Of a stretch of 40,932 nucleotides of DNA, positions 16,512 through 24,414 are shown piece after piece; position 1 is the first letter of the stretch; each line of letters opens with the position of its first letter. The notes under the pieces are model-generated. The model did not search any database. It was not told the DNA's origin and saw only the letters and a list, made by a program, of their open reading frames with translations. The position numbers and the translations under genes were made by a program. Source of the DNA: an uncultured Solobacterium sp. (GTDB lineage: Bacteria; Bacillota_I; Bacilli_A; Erysipelotrichales; Erysipelotrichaceae). The stretch covers positions 1 to 40,932 of the forward strand of contig URYK01000023.1 in the NCBI GenBank assembly GCA_900552125.1, read 5' to 3'.

Positions 16512-17132
16512 ATGAAAACAAAGAAAACACAGTATATGGCAATTATGTCTATGTTTCTGGCTATTCAGATTCTTTTGACAGTTACCCCACTAGGGTATTT
16601 GCCTATTGGACCAATTAGTGCCACAACGATGCATATTCCGGTTATTATTGCTGGTATTGCGTTAGGAAAGAAAGCAGGGGCAGAATTAGGTCTTGTATTT
16701 GGTATCACAAGTGTATTGAACGCAACTTTTCGCCCAACTGTAACTTCATTCTGCTTTTCCCCCTTCATTCCTGTTGCTGGAATGAGTGGAAACTGGACAA
16801 GCCTTATCATTGCGATTATCCCAAGAATTTTGCTTGGATACTTAGCTGGACTTGTTTATGAAAAATTGAGCAGAAAAGATGTGAATGATTCATTGAGTAT
16901 ATCAATTGCCGCATTAGTAGGCGCAATCACAAATACTGTATTAGTGCTAGGTGGAATTTATGTATTTTTTGGTACATCCTATGCCCAAGCAATTGGTGTA
17001 GAGTATAACACATTAATAGCGGTATTATTTGGAGTAGTATTTACAAATGGTATAGCAGAGGCAATCTTAGGTGTTATCGCATCTTTATTGGTATGCAAGG
17101 CTATTAAGCCATTTTCTAAAAAATATAAATAA
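16512..17132 (+). CDS. ECF transporter S component (PanT-like substrate-binding membrane subunit)
   Basis: A 206-residue membrane protein of the PF12822 type, the substrate-specific subunit of an energy-coupling factor vitamin importer. Six membrane helices are expected. The family pattern YLPIGPISATTMHIPVIIAG followed by GKKAGAELGLVFGITS and FSPF is visible. The general EcfA/A'/T module is not in the window and must come from elsewhere. The ATG at 16512 follows AGGAGG (16502-16507). An upstream in-frame extension to 16434 lacks a ribosome site. The substrate cannot be read from sequence; pantothenate or another vitamin is plausible from family neighbours. A strong terminator follows. Confidence 0.8.
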   Translation: MKTKKTQYMAIMSMFLAIQILLTVTPLGYLPIGPISATTMHIPVIIAGIALGKKAGAELGLVFGITSVLNATFRPTVTSFCFSPFIPVAGMSGNWTSLIIAIIPRILLGYLAGLVYEKLSRKDVNDSLSISIAALVGAITNTVLVLGGIYVFFGTSYAQAIGVEYNTLIAVLFGVVFTNGIAEAILGVIASLLVCKAIKPFSKKYK

Positions 17133-17142
17133 ATACATATAA

Positions 17143-17179
17143 GGTGTATAAAGGTTGATCCTCTATACACCATTTTTTT
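17143..17179 (+). terminator. Terminator of the ECF S-component gene
   Basis: A 12-bp stem with one mismatch (17143-17154 with 17160-17171) and a 5-base loop, followed by T7. Confidence 0.85.
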
Positions 17180-17228
17180 AATAGAATATAATTTTTATGT
17201 ATGATACAATGCAGATAGTGGTGATAAA

Positions 17229-17576
17229 ATGAAGGAATTGATTGTGTGGATTATCTTATTAAATATAGATGGAATATTGTCTACTTTACTAATGCTTATT
17301 TTGGCATATATCTGTATGTTTCTTCAACATAAAAAACGTATTCAAGATTGGATTACATCACTTTCAGGAATACAGATAGGAGCATATTTGCTAGTTTCAG
17401 AAATTATAAGAATTATTGTTTTTTATATACTGTTAAGAGTTATTTTTCTATTACTTAGTATAAATAGTATTGTATGGATGATTACTATAATGGGAAGTAC
17501 GATGTTAACAACTTTATTTCGATGGTTTTCTTTATTCAAACATCGAAAAGAAATAAAGAAAGAACCCCAGTCATAA
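17229..17576 (+). CDS. Small hypothetical membrane protein
   Basis: A 115-residue protein with about three hydrophobic segments (near 5-31, 52-78 and 82-100), a basic loop HKKRIQDW and a basic tail HRKEIKKEPQS, so the C terminus is probably cytoplasmic. A TGATACAAT extended -10 (17202-17210) and a weak GGTG ribosome site precede it. No family recognised. It faces the zinc-ribbon gene across a short hairpin. Confidence 0.6.
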   Translation: MKELIVWIILLNIDGILSTLLMLILAYICMFLQHKKRIQDWITSLSGIQIGAYLLVSEIIRIIVFYILLRVIFLLLSINSIVWMITIMGSTMLTTLFRWFSLFKHRKEIKKEPQS

Positions 17577-17582
17577 ACTGGG
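17566..17582 (-). terminator. Terminator-like hairpin of the zinc-ribbon gene
   Basis: The stem CCCAGT/ACTGGG (17566-17571 with 17577-17582) lies at the stop of the plus-strand gene. On the minus strand it is followed by a T-rich run with interruptions. Confidence 0.5.
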
Positions 17583-17583
17583 C

Positions 17584-17796
17584 TTATCCTCCGATTAAAA
17601 AGTCAAGAATGTTCCATCCTGCCTCTGTTTCCTCACGATATATTTCAGTGAATCCGCATTGTGCACAGCTGATTGTAATGAATTTTTTATTTTGTACATC
17701 GAATAGTTTTGCAAAATTACCTCCAGTTGCTTGAAATTGATCGTTCACAAACTTTGTACATCCGCATTTTGGGCAGACATATGGTTTTTTATCCAT
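17584..17796 (-). CDS. Zinc-ribbon nucleic-acid-binding protein (DUF2082/YpzJ-like)
   Basis: A 70-residue protein with two zinc-binding knuckles: CPKCGC near the N terminus (residues 8-13) and CAQCGF about 35 residues later. Between them is QATGGNFAKLFDVQNKKFITISC, the pattern of the putative nucleic-acid-binding zinc ribbon family. One zinc ion should be held by the four cysteines. Function is unknown. A GGGGTT-type ribosome site lies upstream on the minus strand. Confidence 0.7.
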   Translation of the reverse strand: MDKKPYVCPKCGCTKFVNDQFQATGGNFAKLFDVQNKKFITISCAQCGFTEIYREETEAGWNILDFLIGG

Positions 17797-17835
17797 AAAA
17801 ATAACCCCTTTCTTCTTGATTTCAGTATATCATTT

Positions 17836-18009
17836 TTATATAGGAAAGTAACAATCTTTTTTGAATGTATTATTTGTATTCGTTGTTATTGGGGCTGGAA
17901 GATAATAATAAGGAGAACGTTCATCCTGTATAGCAAGTATTTTATCATCTGATAGAATAATAGCACAGACACGATAATCAAATTTTCCTACCTTCAGAAA
18001 TACAGTTAT
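17836..18009 (-). pseudogene. Relic of a Nudix hydrolase gene (N-terminal part only)
   Basis: On the minus strand an open stretch reads VGKFDYRVCAIILSDDKILA, then QDERSPYYYLP. This is the N-terminal strand region of a Nudix hydrolase up to the point where the glycine-rich Nudix box (GG...E...RE..EE) should begin. Instead the reading continues APITTNTNN and stops at 17836. There is no start codon: an ATA stands where a start might be, just after an in-frame stop at 18010-18012. No Nudix box is found nearby. The rest of 17797-18095 is the zinc-ribbon upstream region and the promoter of the next gene. Confidence 0.6.
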
Positions 18010-18031
18010 TTAATACATTTGGGCATGTAAA

Positions 18032-18060
18032 TTGCTTTCGGTATGATACTCTTGTATGAT
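18032..18060 (+). promoter_or_regulatory. Promoter of the pentose phosphate operon
   Basis: TTGCTT (18032-18037), a 17-base spacer and TATGAT (18055-18060), about 35 bases before the first ATG. Confidence 0.55.
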
Positions 18061-18095
18061 GATTATAGCTAATTAGATATAAATGGAGGATAATT

Positions 18096-19025
18096 ATGAG
18101 TAAAATAAAAGGTTTAGTAGGAACCTATGCACCAAGTAAAGGAATTTATTCTTTTATATTTGATACCGTGAAAGAAAAATTTATAGAGTCAAACGTATAC
18201 TGTGAAACAAGAGATGCGAAATATATATCATATGATCATGAACGATTAGCATTCCCAATACAAGAGGAGTTTGCTGGTGTCTGTGTTATGAAAGATGGGC
18301 AAGTTTATAAAGCAGGTAAAGAAGGCTGTACTGCTTGTTATGTGACACAGGATGAACATTATATATATACTACGAATTATCATGAAGGAACACTGATTCG
18401 TTATCGCTTTGAAAATGATCAGTTAGTGGAAGATAAAAAGGTGGAAATAAAAGAACATGCAGGAGCACATCAGGCAATTCTAACGAAATCATATGTGTAC
18501 GTGCCATGTCGTTTGTTGGATCGTGTATATGTATATGATCGCGATACGTTAGAATTTAAAAGAGTTATTTCTTTTCCAGAACATACTGGAATTCGTCATG
18601 GTGTTGTCAGTTATGATGAGCATATTTTATATATGATAAGTGAAGATAGCTGTGAAGTATTCGCATTAGATTTGAACGCAAATGGAGCTATTGTAAAGAA
18701 AATATCATTGTTGGAAGATAATGAGAAAGGTGGAGGAGCTGCGATTCGTTTAAGTCATGATGAAAAACGATTATATGTATCAATACGTGAAGTAAATCGC
18801 ATTTATGTAGTAGATACAGAAAACTTTAATGTTTTACAGGTGCTTTCAAGTGGAGGAGATCATCCTCGTGATATCAATCTTTCTCTTGATGATCATTACT
18901 TGTTTGCGACTAATCGAAATAGCGGTAATTTAGTTGCCTTTTCCATTAATGAAAATGGCTTATTAGAAGAAAAAGATAACATCAATACGATACCGGAAGG
19001 TGTTAGTATCGTATGTTATGAATAA
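18096..19025 (+). CDS. pgl: Lactonase family protein, probable 6-phosphogluconolactonase
   Basis: A 309-residue seven-bladed beta-propeller of the lactonase (PF10282) family. It hydrolyses 6-phosphogluconolactone to 6-phosphogluconate in the oxidative pentose phosphate pathway. Family signs include the N-terminal VGTY, HAGAHQAIL, RHGVV, the conserved GGDHPRDINLS and FATNRNSGNLVAF. It begins with a GGAGG site and is followed 13 bases later by gnd and then zwf, so the three steps of the pathway are encoded together. That context makes the lactonase assignment strong for a family that is sometimes mis-assigned. Confidence 0.88.
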   Translation: MSKIKGLVGTYAPSKGIYSFIFDTVKEKFIESNVYCETRDAKYISYDHERLAFPIQEEFAGVCVMKDGQVYKAGKEGCTACYVTQDEHYIYTTNYHEGTLIRYRFENDQLVEDKKVEIKEHAGAHQAILTKSYVYVPCRLLDRVYVYDRDTLEFKRVISFPEHTGIRHGVVSYDEHILYMISEDSCEVFALDLNANGAIVKKISLLEDNEKGGGAAIRLSHDEKRLYVSIREVNRIYVVDTENFNVLQVLSSGGDHPRDINLSLDDHYLFATNRNSGNLVAFSINENGLLEEKDNINTIPEGVSIVCYE

Positions 19026-19038
19026 AAGGAGGATGTAT

Positions 19039-20445
19039 ATGAATCAGATAGGTATGATAGGATTAGCTGTCATGGGTAGAAGCTTAGCTTTAAATATGGC
19101 AGATCATGGATATAAAGTAGCGGGATATAACCGTAGTTATGAGGTCACAAAACAGATGGTGGAAAAAACTCCACATGAGAATTTTACTCCATATGAAACA
19201 TTAGAGGAATTTGTAAAATCTTTAGAAAAGCCTAGAAAAGTAATGTTGATGGTGAAAGCAGGTCAAGCAGTAGATGCCGTGATTGAACAGCTGCTTCCGT
19301 TACTTGAAAAAGGCGATATCATTATGGATGGCGGTAATTCTTTCTTTGAGGATACGATTCGAAGAGAGGCTTATGTAAGAAGCCAGGGTCTTCATTATTT
19401 TGGAATTGGTATTTCAGGTGGAGAAGAAGGTGCTCGTAAAGGACCAAGTATTATGCCGGGTGGAGATCGTAATGCCTATGAAGAAATTCGTCCGATTTTA
19501 GAAAGCATTGCGGCGAAAAGTGAAGATGGAACTCCATGCTGTACGTATATTGGTGAAAATGGAGCAGGTCATTATGTGAAGATGGTGCATAATGGAATTG
19601 AATATGCAGATATGCAGCTGATTGCGGAGGCTTATCTGATTTTAAAACATATTGGGCATTTTAATAATCATGAATTAGGAAAGATTTTTAGTGAATATCA
19701 AGAAGGAGAATTAAATAGCTTCTTAATTCGTATTACCTCGGAAATATTCCAGGAAGCTGACGATATCACTGATCAGAGTTTAGTAGATATGATCAAAGAT
19801 AGTGCTCAGCAAAAAGGTACGGGACGCTGGACAAGTATGGAAGCATTGAAACAGGGAGTAGATGTTTCTATGATAGCTGCAGCTGGTAATGCGCGTGTGA
19901 TGTCGAATAAAGAAACGCGAAAGATGGCAAATGATCATTATCCAAGTTTATCTATTGCGAATATCAGTAATCCTGAAGCATTAATTGAAGATGTACGTAA
20001 AGGATTATATGCAGCTAAGATTATTGCCTATGCACAAGGTTTTGATCTATTAAAACAAGCAAGTATTGCGTATGGATGGGATCTACCATTAGGAAATATT
20101 GCCTCTATTTTCCGTGCAGGATGTATTATTCAGGCAAAATTCTTAAATGATATTACAAGAGCATATGAACGTAAAGAGAACCTATCTCATTTATTGCTGG
20201 ATAAGATATTTGAAGAGCGAGTAATTGCTTATGAAAAAGCATTACGTCAGATTGCGGCACAGGCAATGTTAAGCGGAATTCCTATTCCTGCTATGGCGAA
20301 TGCGATTAGTTATTTAGATTTATTTACAAAAGATCATGTCGGAGCGAATCTGATTCAAGCACAGCGTGATTATTTTGGTGCTCATACGTATGAGCGAATT
20401 GATCGAAGAGGCAGCTTCCATCATGAATGGGGGAATAAAGCATGA
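19039..20445 (+). CDS. gnd: 6-phosphogluconate dehydrogenase, decarboxylating
   Basis: Cytoplasmic enzyme oxidising 6-phosphogluconate to ribulose 5-phosphate with release of CO2 and NAD(P)H. Length 468 residues, normal. Motifs are the nucleotide-binding GLAVMG (8-13), DGGNSFFEDT, GIGISGGEEGARKGPSIMPGG, GAGHYVKMVHNGIEYADMQ (catalytic Lys and the His-Asn pair) and the C-terminal AQRDYFGAHTYER and FHHEW. The ATG at 19039 with GGAGG upstream is chosen; an in-frame extension to 19000 has no support. Its TGA overlaps the ATG of zwf (ATGA at 20442-20445). Confidence 0.95.
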   Translation: MNQIGMIGLAVMGRSLALNMADHGYKVAGYNRSYEVTKQMVEKTPHENFTPYETLEEFVKSLEKPRKVMLMVKAGQAVDAVIEQLLPLLEKGDIIMDGGNSFFEDTIRREAYVRSQGLHYFGIGISGGEEGARKGPSIMPGGDRNAYEEIRPILESIAAKSEDGTPCCTYIGENGAGHYVKMVHNGIEYADMQLIAEAYLILKHIGHFNNHELGKIFSEYQEGELNSFLIRITSEIFQEADDITDQSLVDMIKDSAQQKGTGRWTSMEALKQGVDVSMIAAAGNARVMSNKETRKMANDHYPSLSIANISNPEALIEDVRKGLYAAKIIAYAQGFDLLKQASIAYGWDLPLGNIASIFRAGCIIQAKFLNDITRAYERKENLSHLLLDKIFEERVIAYEKALRQIAAQAMLSGIPIPAMANAISYLDLFTKDHVGANLIQAQRDYFGAHTYERIDRRGSFHHEWGNKA

Positions 20446-21845
20446 GTGCTTTAACCTTTACTATTTTTGGCGGAACTGGAGATCTGACATTTCGTAAATT
20501 ATTACCAGCATTATACAATCTTCAGGCGCAAAATAAATTAGATGATGATTTCTCTATTGTCATTATTGGACGTCGAGCATATGATCATGCCAGTTATTGT
20601 GAAGAAGCAAGTAATTGGATCAAACAATTTGCTCGTCTTCCATATCGTGTAGATGAATATGAACGTTTCTCTAAACGTATTCATTATGTACAGATGGATT
20701 TTACCGATTTAAACAATTATGAAATATTAGATGCTTTCTATAAGGAACATGACTTAGAAAATCATATCTTCTATTTCGCAGTGGCTCCGCGATTCTTTGC
20801 GGTTATTGCGAAAGGTTTGGAACAAGTAGAAACAGCATGTCTTGGTAAAGTCATCATTGAAAAACCATTTGGCGAAGATTTGGCATCTGCTAAGGTGTTG
20901 AATGAGAACCTGGAATCTTTCTTTTCAAAAGATCGTATTTTCCACATCGATCATTATTTAGGAAAAGAAATGGTTCGCAATATGCAGGCTATTCGTTTTA
21001 TGAATCCGATTTTTCAGGATGTATGGAATGCAAAATATATAGAGCATGTGCAAATTAGTGCATTAGAAACGGTAGGAGTTGAAAATCGTGGAGGGTATTA
21101 TGACCAAAGCGGTGCTTTAAAGGATATGGTCCAAAATCACTTATTTCAGATTCTATCCCTTGTCGCTATGGAACAGCCGACAACATTCTTTGGAGAAGAT
21201 ATGCATCAGAAACAGTTAGATGTATTACGTACGTTACGTCCGGTAGAAAAGCTAGATATAAAGGATAGCGTTGTATTAGGACAATACTTTCATTATCAGA
21301 ATGAGGGTAAAGTAGCGAATGATTCGATGACAGAAACTTATGCCGCATTGCGATTATTTGTGGATAATGAACGCTGGAAAGATGTGCCATTCTATATTCG
21401 TACGGGAAAGAAACTGAATCGAAGAGAGATGGAAATCGTAATAACGTTTAAAAAGACAAATCCAGATGTGGATGCGAATATATTATTAATTCGTATACAG
21501 CCAACAGAAGGAGTATATTTCCAATTTAATATAAAGAAACCTGGAGATAGTGATGAAATCATTCCGACAAGTATGGATTTTTGTCAGAGCTGTTCTGATA
21601 TAAATCGAATCAATACTCCTGAAGCTTATGAACGTTTATTACAGGCTGCTGTTCAGCAGGATACATCCTGGTTCTCGAAATGGGATCAGATTGAGTGCAG
21701 CTGGGATTATGTAGAACAGTTAAAACAGAGAATGAAAGAAGAACAGTTACCATTATTTACTTATATGGCAGATAGTGATGGACCAAAAGAAGCAGATGAA
21801 CTATTAGCTCGCCATCATCATGCATGGAATACCATTTCACATTAA
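20442..21845 (+). CDS. zwf: Glucose-6-phosphate 1-dehydrogenase
   Basis: First enzyme of the oxidative pentose phosphate pathway, oxidising glucose 6-phosphate to 6-phosphogluconolactone. Length 467 residues, slightly short of the usual 480-490. Motifs are FGGTGDLTFRKL (9-20, nucleotide binding), EKPFG (140-144) and the active-site IDHYLGKE (169-176). It is translated from an ATGA overlap with gnd and ends before a terminator. Gene order is lactonase-gnd-zwf, the reverse of the reaction order for the first enzyme. Confidence 0.95.
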   Translation: MSALTFTIFGGTGDLTFRKLLPALYNLQAQNKLDDDFSIVIIGRRAYDHASYCEEASNWIKQFARLPYRVDEYERFSKRIHYVQMDFTDLNNYEILDAFYKEHDLENHIFYFAVAPRFFAVIAKGLEQVETACLGKVIIEKPFGEDLASAKVLNENLESFFSKDRIFHIDHYLGKEMVRNMQAIRFMNPIFQDVWNAKYIEHVQISALETVGVENRGGYYDQSGALKDMVQNHLFQILSLVAMEQPTTFFGEDMHQKQLDVLRTLRPVEKLDIKDSVVLGQYFHYQNEGKVANDSMTETYAALRLFVDNERWKDVPFYIRTGKKLNRREMEIVITFKKTNPDVDANILLIRIQPTEGVYFQFNIKKPGDSDEIIPTSMDFCQSCSDINRINTPEAYERLLQAAVQQDTSWFSKWDQIECSWDYVEQLKQRMKEEQLPLFTYMADSDGPKEADELLARHHHAWNTISH

Positions 21846-21851
21846 GATATG

Positions 21852-21876
21852 AAGAGTCAGTAAGCTGGCTCTTTTT
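21852..21876 (+). terminator. Terminator of the pentose phosphate operon
   Basis: A 9-bp stem with one G-U pair (21852-21860 with 21865-21873) and a TAAG loop, running into a T tract. Confidence 0.8.
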
Positions 21877-21954
21877 CTATCTAGAAGAAAAAGAGTGGAA
21901 AAAAATAACAGAATGCTTTATACTATTACTGTTATGTAAGAAAGAGGGAACAAC

Positions 21955-22506
21955 ATGAGTAATTTACGAAAGGATTTAATTCTTTGGAGTGAATCACTTC
22001 AAGACTTCCATCTTCCTCGCTGGGAGGAACTGCCTAACTTTGATTTGTATTTAGATCAGGTAATCACTTTGATTGAAAGTTATCTTCAGCCATTATTTGA
22101 TGAAGACAATGACACTATTTTAACGGCAGCGATGATTAACAATTATGTAAAATTAAAACTAATCCCAAAAGCTGAAAAAAAGCGTTATAATCGTGTACAT
22201 ATCGCTTATTTAATTGCGATTACGATTCTGAAACAGGTTCTTACGATTACAGAAGTAAAAGAAGGAATTGAATATCAGGCAGGATTGAATGGTTTAAAGG
22301 AAGCATTTAATCTATTCTGTGACGAACAGGAAAAGGCGATTATGGCGATGGCTAATCATATTCATAATCAAGATTCTACGTTTGTTATGGAAGGTATTAC
22401 AATGCATAATACTGCGATTAAAATGGCAACAATGTCATTTGCGGGTAAATTAGTTGCGCAGAAAATTTTATTTCTGCAGAATTCTTATAAAAAAGAGAAG
22501 AAGTAA
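21955..22506 (+). CDS. DUF1836 domain protein (YkrK-like, putative DNA-binding)
   Basis: A 183-residue soluble protein of the DUF1836 family. The signatures FHLPRWEELPNFDLYLDQVI and MINNYVKLKLIPKAEKKRYNRVHIAYLIAITILKQV are present; the second resembles a winged-helix or MerR-like DNA-binding region. YkrK in Bacillus is a relative; DNA binding is inferred from the family. Ribosome site AGAGGGAA before the ATG; terminator shared with the convergent AraC gene. Confidence 0.75.
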   Translation: MSNLRKDLILWSESLQDFHLPRWEELPNFDLYLDQVITLIESYLQPLFDEDNDTILTAAMINNYVKLKLIPKAEKKRYNRVHIAYLIAITILKQVLTITEVKEGIEYQAGLNGLKEAFNLFCDEQEKAIMAMANHIHNQDSTFVMEGITMHNTAIKMATMSFAGKLVAQKILFLQNSYKKEKK

Positions 22507-22529
22507 AAAACATCCGTGAGGATGTTTTT
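22507..22529. terminator. Bidirectional terminator
   Basis: A hairpin of about 8 bp (AAACATCC with GGATGTTT) with a GTGA loop, between the DUF1836 gene and the convergent AraC-type gene. U tracts lie on both sides. Confidence 0.8.
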
Positions 22530-23376
22530 ATAATGATTTAGTATGGTCATGATTTTTACGATAAGCATTAGGAGTCATTCCACATGATTTCTTAAATACC
22601 TGTGAGAAATAAGATTGTGACGAAAATCCGCAGGAATCAGAAATACTGGCAATGGAATAATTCGTTGTCTCCAGCAATTCTTTAGCCTGCTGGATGCGTA
22701 GGCGAATTAAATAATTGATTGGGGAAATACCTTTGTATTGTTTGAAGGCATGGACAAGGTAAAATTTATTCATATAAGCTTTTTCACTTAATAGTTCTAA
22801 GGTAATATCTTCATGATAATGCTTATTTATATATTGTTCGATGAAATGACACTCTTTGATAATCTTTTGAGATGGCGCAACAACCAGATTGGCCTTTGTC
22901 CTGCGTATCATATTAATTATCAATACTTCTAAAAGATTTTGGCAGATTTCTTCGTATTGTTCTTCCTGTCGATTCATTTCACTAATTAAGGTTTTAAGAT
23001 AAAAGAGTATCTCATGTTTAAATTCATGATAATTATGTACACTATAATCTTCATTTTCCATCTGGTTCATAAAACTTATGAACTGAAGTCCTTCAATGCC
23101 TAGTTTAATATATTCTAATGGGGAATCATCTTTACTCTTTTCTGTATGTGTAACATTTGGATTAATAATGATTAGATCATCTTCTTTAACATCGAATTCT
23201 TCATTGTTTACGACAAAGCTCCCCTTACCGCTTATTACATAAAACAATTCAGTGCAGTGATGTGCATGAAGATTGTTATGCATATCTTTTTCATCATGAT
23301 TGGTAGTTATATATAGAAGATGAAAGTTCATTTTTTCAAGTCTCTGATTTTTTAATGGATAACGTTGTGAGTTCAT
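22528..23376 (-). CDS. AraC family transcriptional regulator
   Basis: A 282-residue regulator. The N-terminal half is a cupin-type sensing domain (HAHHCTELFYVISGKGSFVV, DDLIIINPNVTHTE); the C-terminal hundred residues carry two helix-turn-helix motifs of the AraC family (LELLSEKAYMNKFYLVHAFKQY and IASISDSCGFSSQSYFSQVFKK). Such proteins usually sense a sugar or derivative. The inducer cannot be read. GAGGGAGGG precedes the ATG. The divergent neighbour is purine nucleoside phosphorylase, and the 200-base gap holds inverted repeats that might be its operators. Confidence 0.9.
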   Translation of the reverse strand: MNSQRYPLKNQRLEKMNFHLLYITTNHDEKDMHNNLHAHHCTELFYVISGKGSFVVNNEEFDVKEDDLIIINPNVTHTEKSKDDSPLEYIKLGIEGLQFISFMNQMENEDYSVHNYHEFKHEILFYLKTLISEMNRQEEQYEEICQNLLEVLIINMIRRTKANLVVAPSQKIIKECHFIEQYINKHYHEDITLELLSEKAYMNKFYLVHAFKQYKGISPINYLIRLRIQQAKELLETTNYSIASISDSCGFSSQSYFSQVFKKSCGMTPNAYRKNHDHTKSL

Positions 23377-23497
23377 ATTTTCCCTCCCTCGTAATTATCT
23401 TTTATTATATACAAGGAAGTATCTCTTTACAAGAATTATAATTAAGTGAAAATTGTCAATATATATAAATAGTTTTACTTGATATAAATAGAAAAAC

Positions 23498-23528
23498 AAG
23501 TAAGATTATGTGAAATATTATCTTACTT
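23498..23528. promoter_or_regulatory. Inverted repeat in the araC-punA intergenic region
   Basis: Perfect 9-bp inverted repeat AAGTAAGAT / ATCTTACTT separated by 13 bases, ending 12 bases before the TGG of the punA extended -10. A second, weaker pair (ACTTG / CAAGT) lies just upstream. It could be an operator overlapping the -35 region, or a hairpin followed by a short T run. Confidence 0.4.
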
Positions 23529-23539
23529 TTCTAGTTCCA

Positions 23540-23548
23540 TGGTATAAT
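23540..23548 (+). promoter_or_regulatory. Extended -10 promoter of the punA-rarA pair
   Basis: TGGTATAAT, an extended -10 element with no good -35, about 30 bases before the ATG. Confidence 0.55.
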
Positions 23549-23577
23549 AAAACAGATAAATACTAGGAGGTTATATC

Positions 23578-24393
23578 ATGTTTTATGATAAAGTAAAAGA
23601 GTCTGCAGATTTTATCTGTGAGAAAGTTTCTATAAAACCAGTGATTGGGATTATCTTAGGAAGTGGGTTAGGATCATTAGTTGATCATATGGAAAATAAA
23701 GAAGTTCTTCCTTATTCTGAAATCCCACATTTTCCACAATCTCATGTGGAAGGACATGCGGGAAATTTAGTGTTTGGGACAATCGGTGATCAGCCATTAG
23801 TTGTAATGCAGGGCAGATTTCATTATTATGAAGGATTTACAATGAAGGAAGTAACGTATCCGATTTATGTAATGAAGCTTTTAGGTGTAAAAGATTTGAT
23901 TGTGACAAATGCATGTGGTGGTATTAATCGTAGCTTTGCGCCAGGTGACTTGATGATCATTGATGATTTTATCAATACCTTAGATGTGAATCCTTTAATT
24001 GGAGATAATGATGAACGTTTTGGAGTGCGTTTTCCTGATATGTCAGAACCTTATTCCAGTGAATTGCGTACAAAAGCTAAGAAAGTTGCGGATAGCTTAG
24101 CAATACCATATCGTGAAGGAGTGTATACTTTATTCCAAGGTCCATATTATGAGACAGCAGCTGAAATTCGTATGTATGAACGCGCAGGCAGTGATGCGAT
24201 TGGAATGTCTACAGTACCAGAAACCATTGCGGCAAACTATTTAGGAATTCGTGTGTTAGGAATTGCCTGCATCACAAATATGGCAACTGGAATTGCCAAG
24301 AAAAAACATTCTCATGAAGAAGTTGTGAAAATGGCTAATAAAAGCAGTGAACAGCTTTGTCGCTGGGTAGAAACTTTATTACTGGAATGGTAA
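23578..24393 (+). CDS. punA: Purine nucleoside phosphorylase
   Basis: Trimeric-type purine nucleoside phosphorylase (271 residues) cleaving inosine and guanosine with phosphate, in purine salvage. Motifs: GIILGSGLGSL (phosphate-binding loop), QSHVEGHAGN, QGRFHYYEGF, NACGGIN, FQGPYYETAAEIRM (purine-binding Glu), GMSTVPE and CITNMATG. The length matches the family. The next gene, rarA, follows after 21 bases with an AAAGGAGG site, so the two are co-transcribed without an obvious functional link. Confidence 0.93.
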   Translation: MFYDKVKESADFICEKVSIKPVIGIILGSGLGSLVDHMENKEVLPYSEIPHFPQSHVEGHAGNLVFGTIGDQPLVVMQGRFHYYEGFTMKEVTYPIYVMKLLGVKDLIVTNACGGINRSFAPGDLMIIDDFINTLDVNPLIGDNDERFGVRFPDMSEPYSSELRTKAKKVADSLAIPYREGVYTLFQGPYYETAAEIRMYERAGSDAIGMSTVPETIAANYLGIRVLGIACITNMATGIAKKKHSHEEVVKMANKSSEQLCRWVETLLLEW

Positions 24394-24414
24394 GATAAAA
24401 AAGGAGGTGTCCCT

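Noticed and set aside
17731..17952. Plus-strand ORF of 73 codons in the 17.8 kb gap
   Set aside because: No ribosome site; it overlaps the start of the zinc-ribbon gene and the Nudix relic, both better supported on the minus strand.
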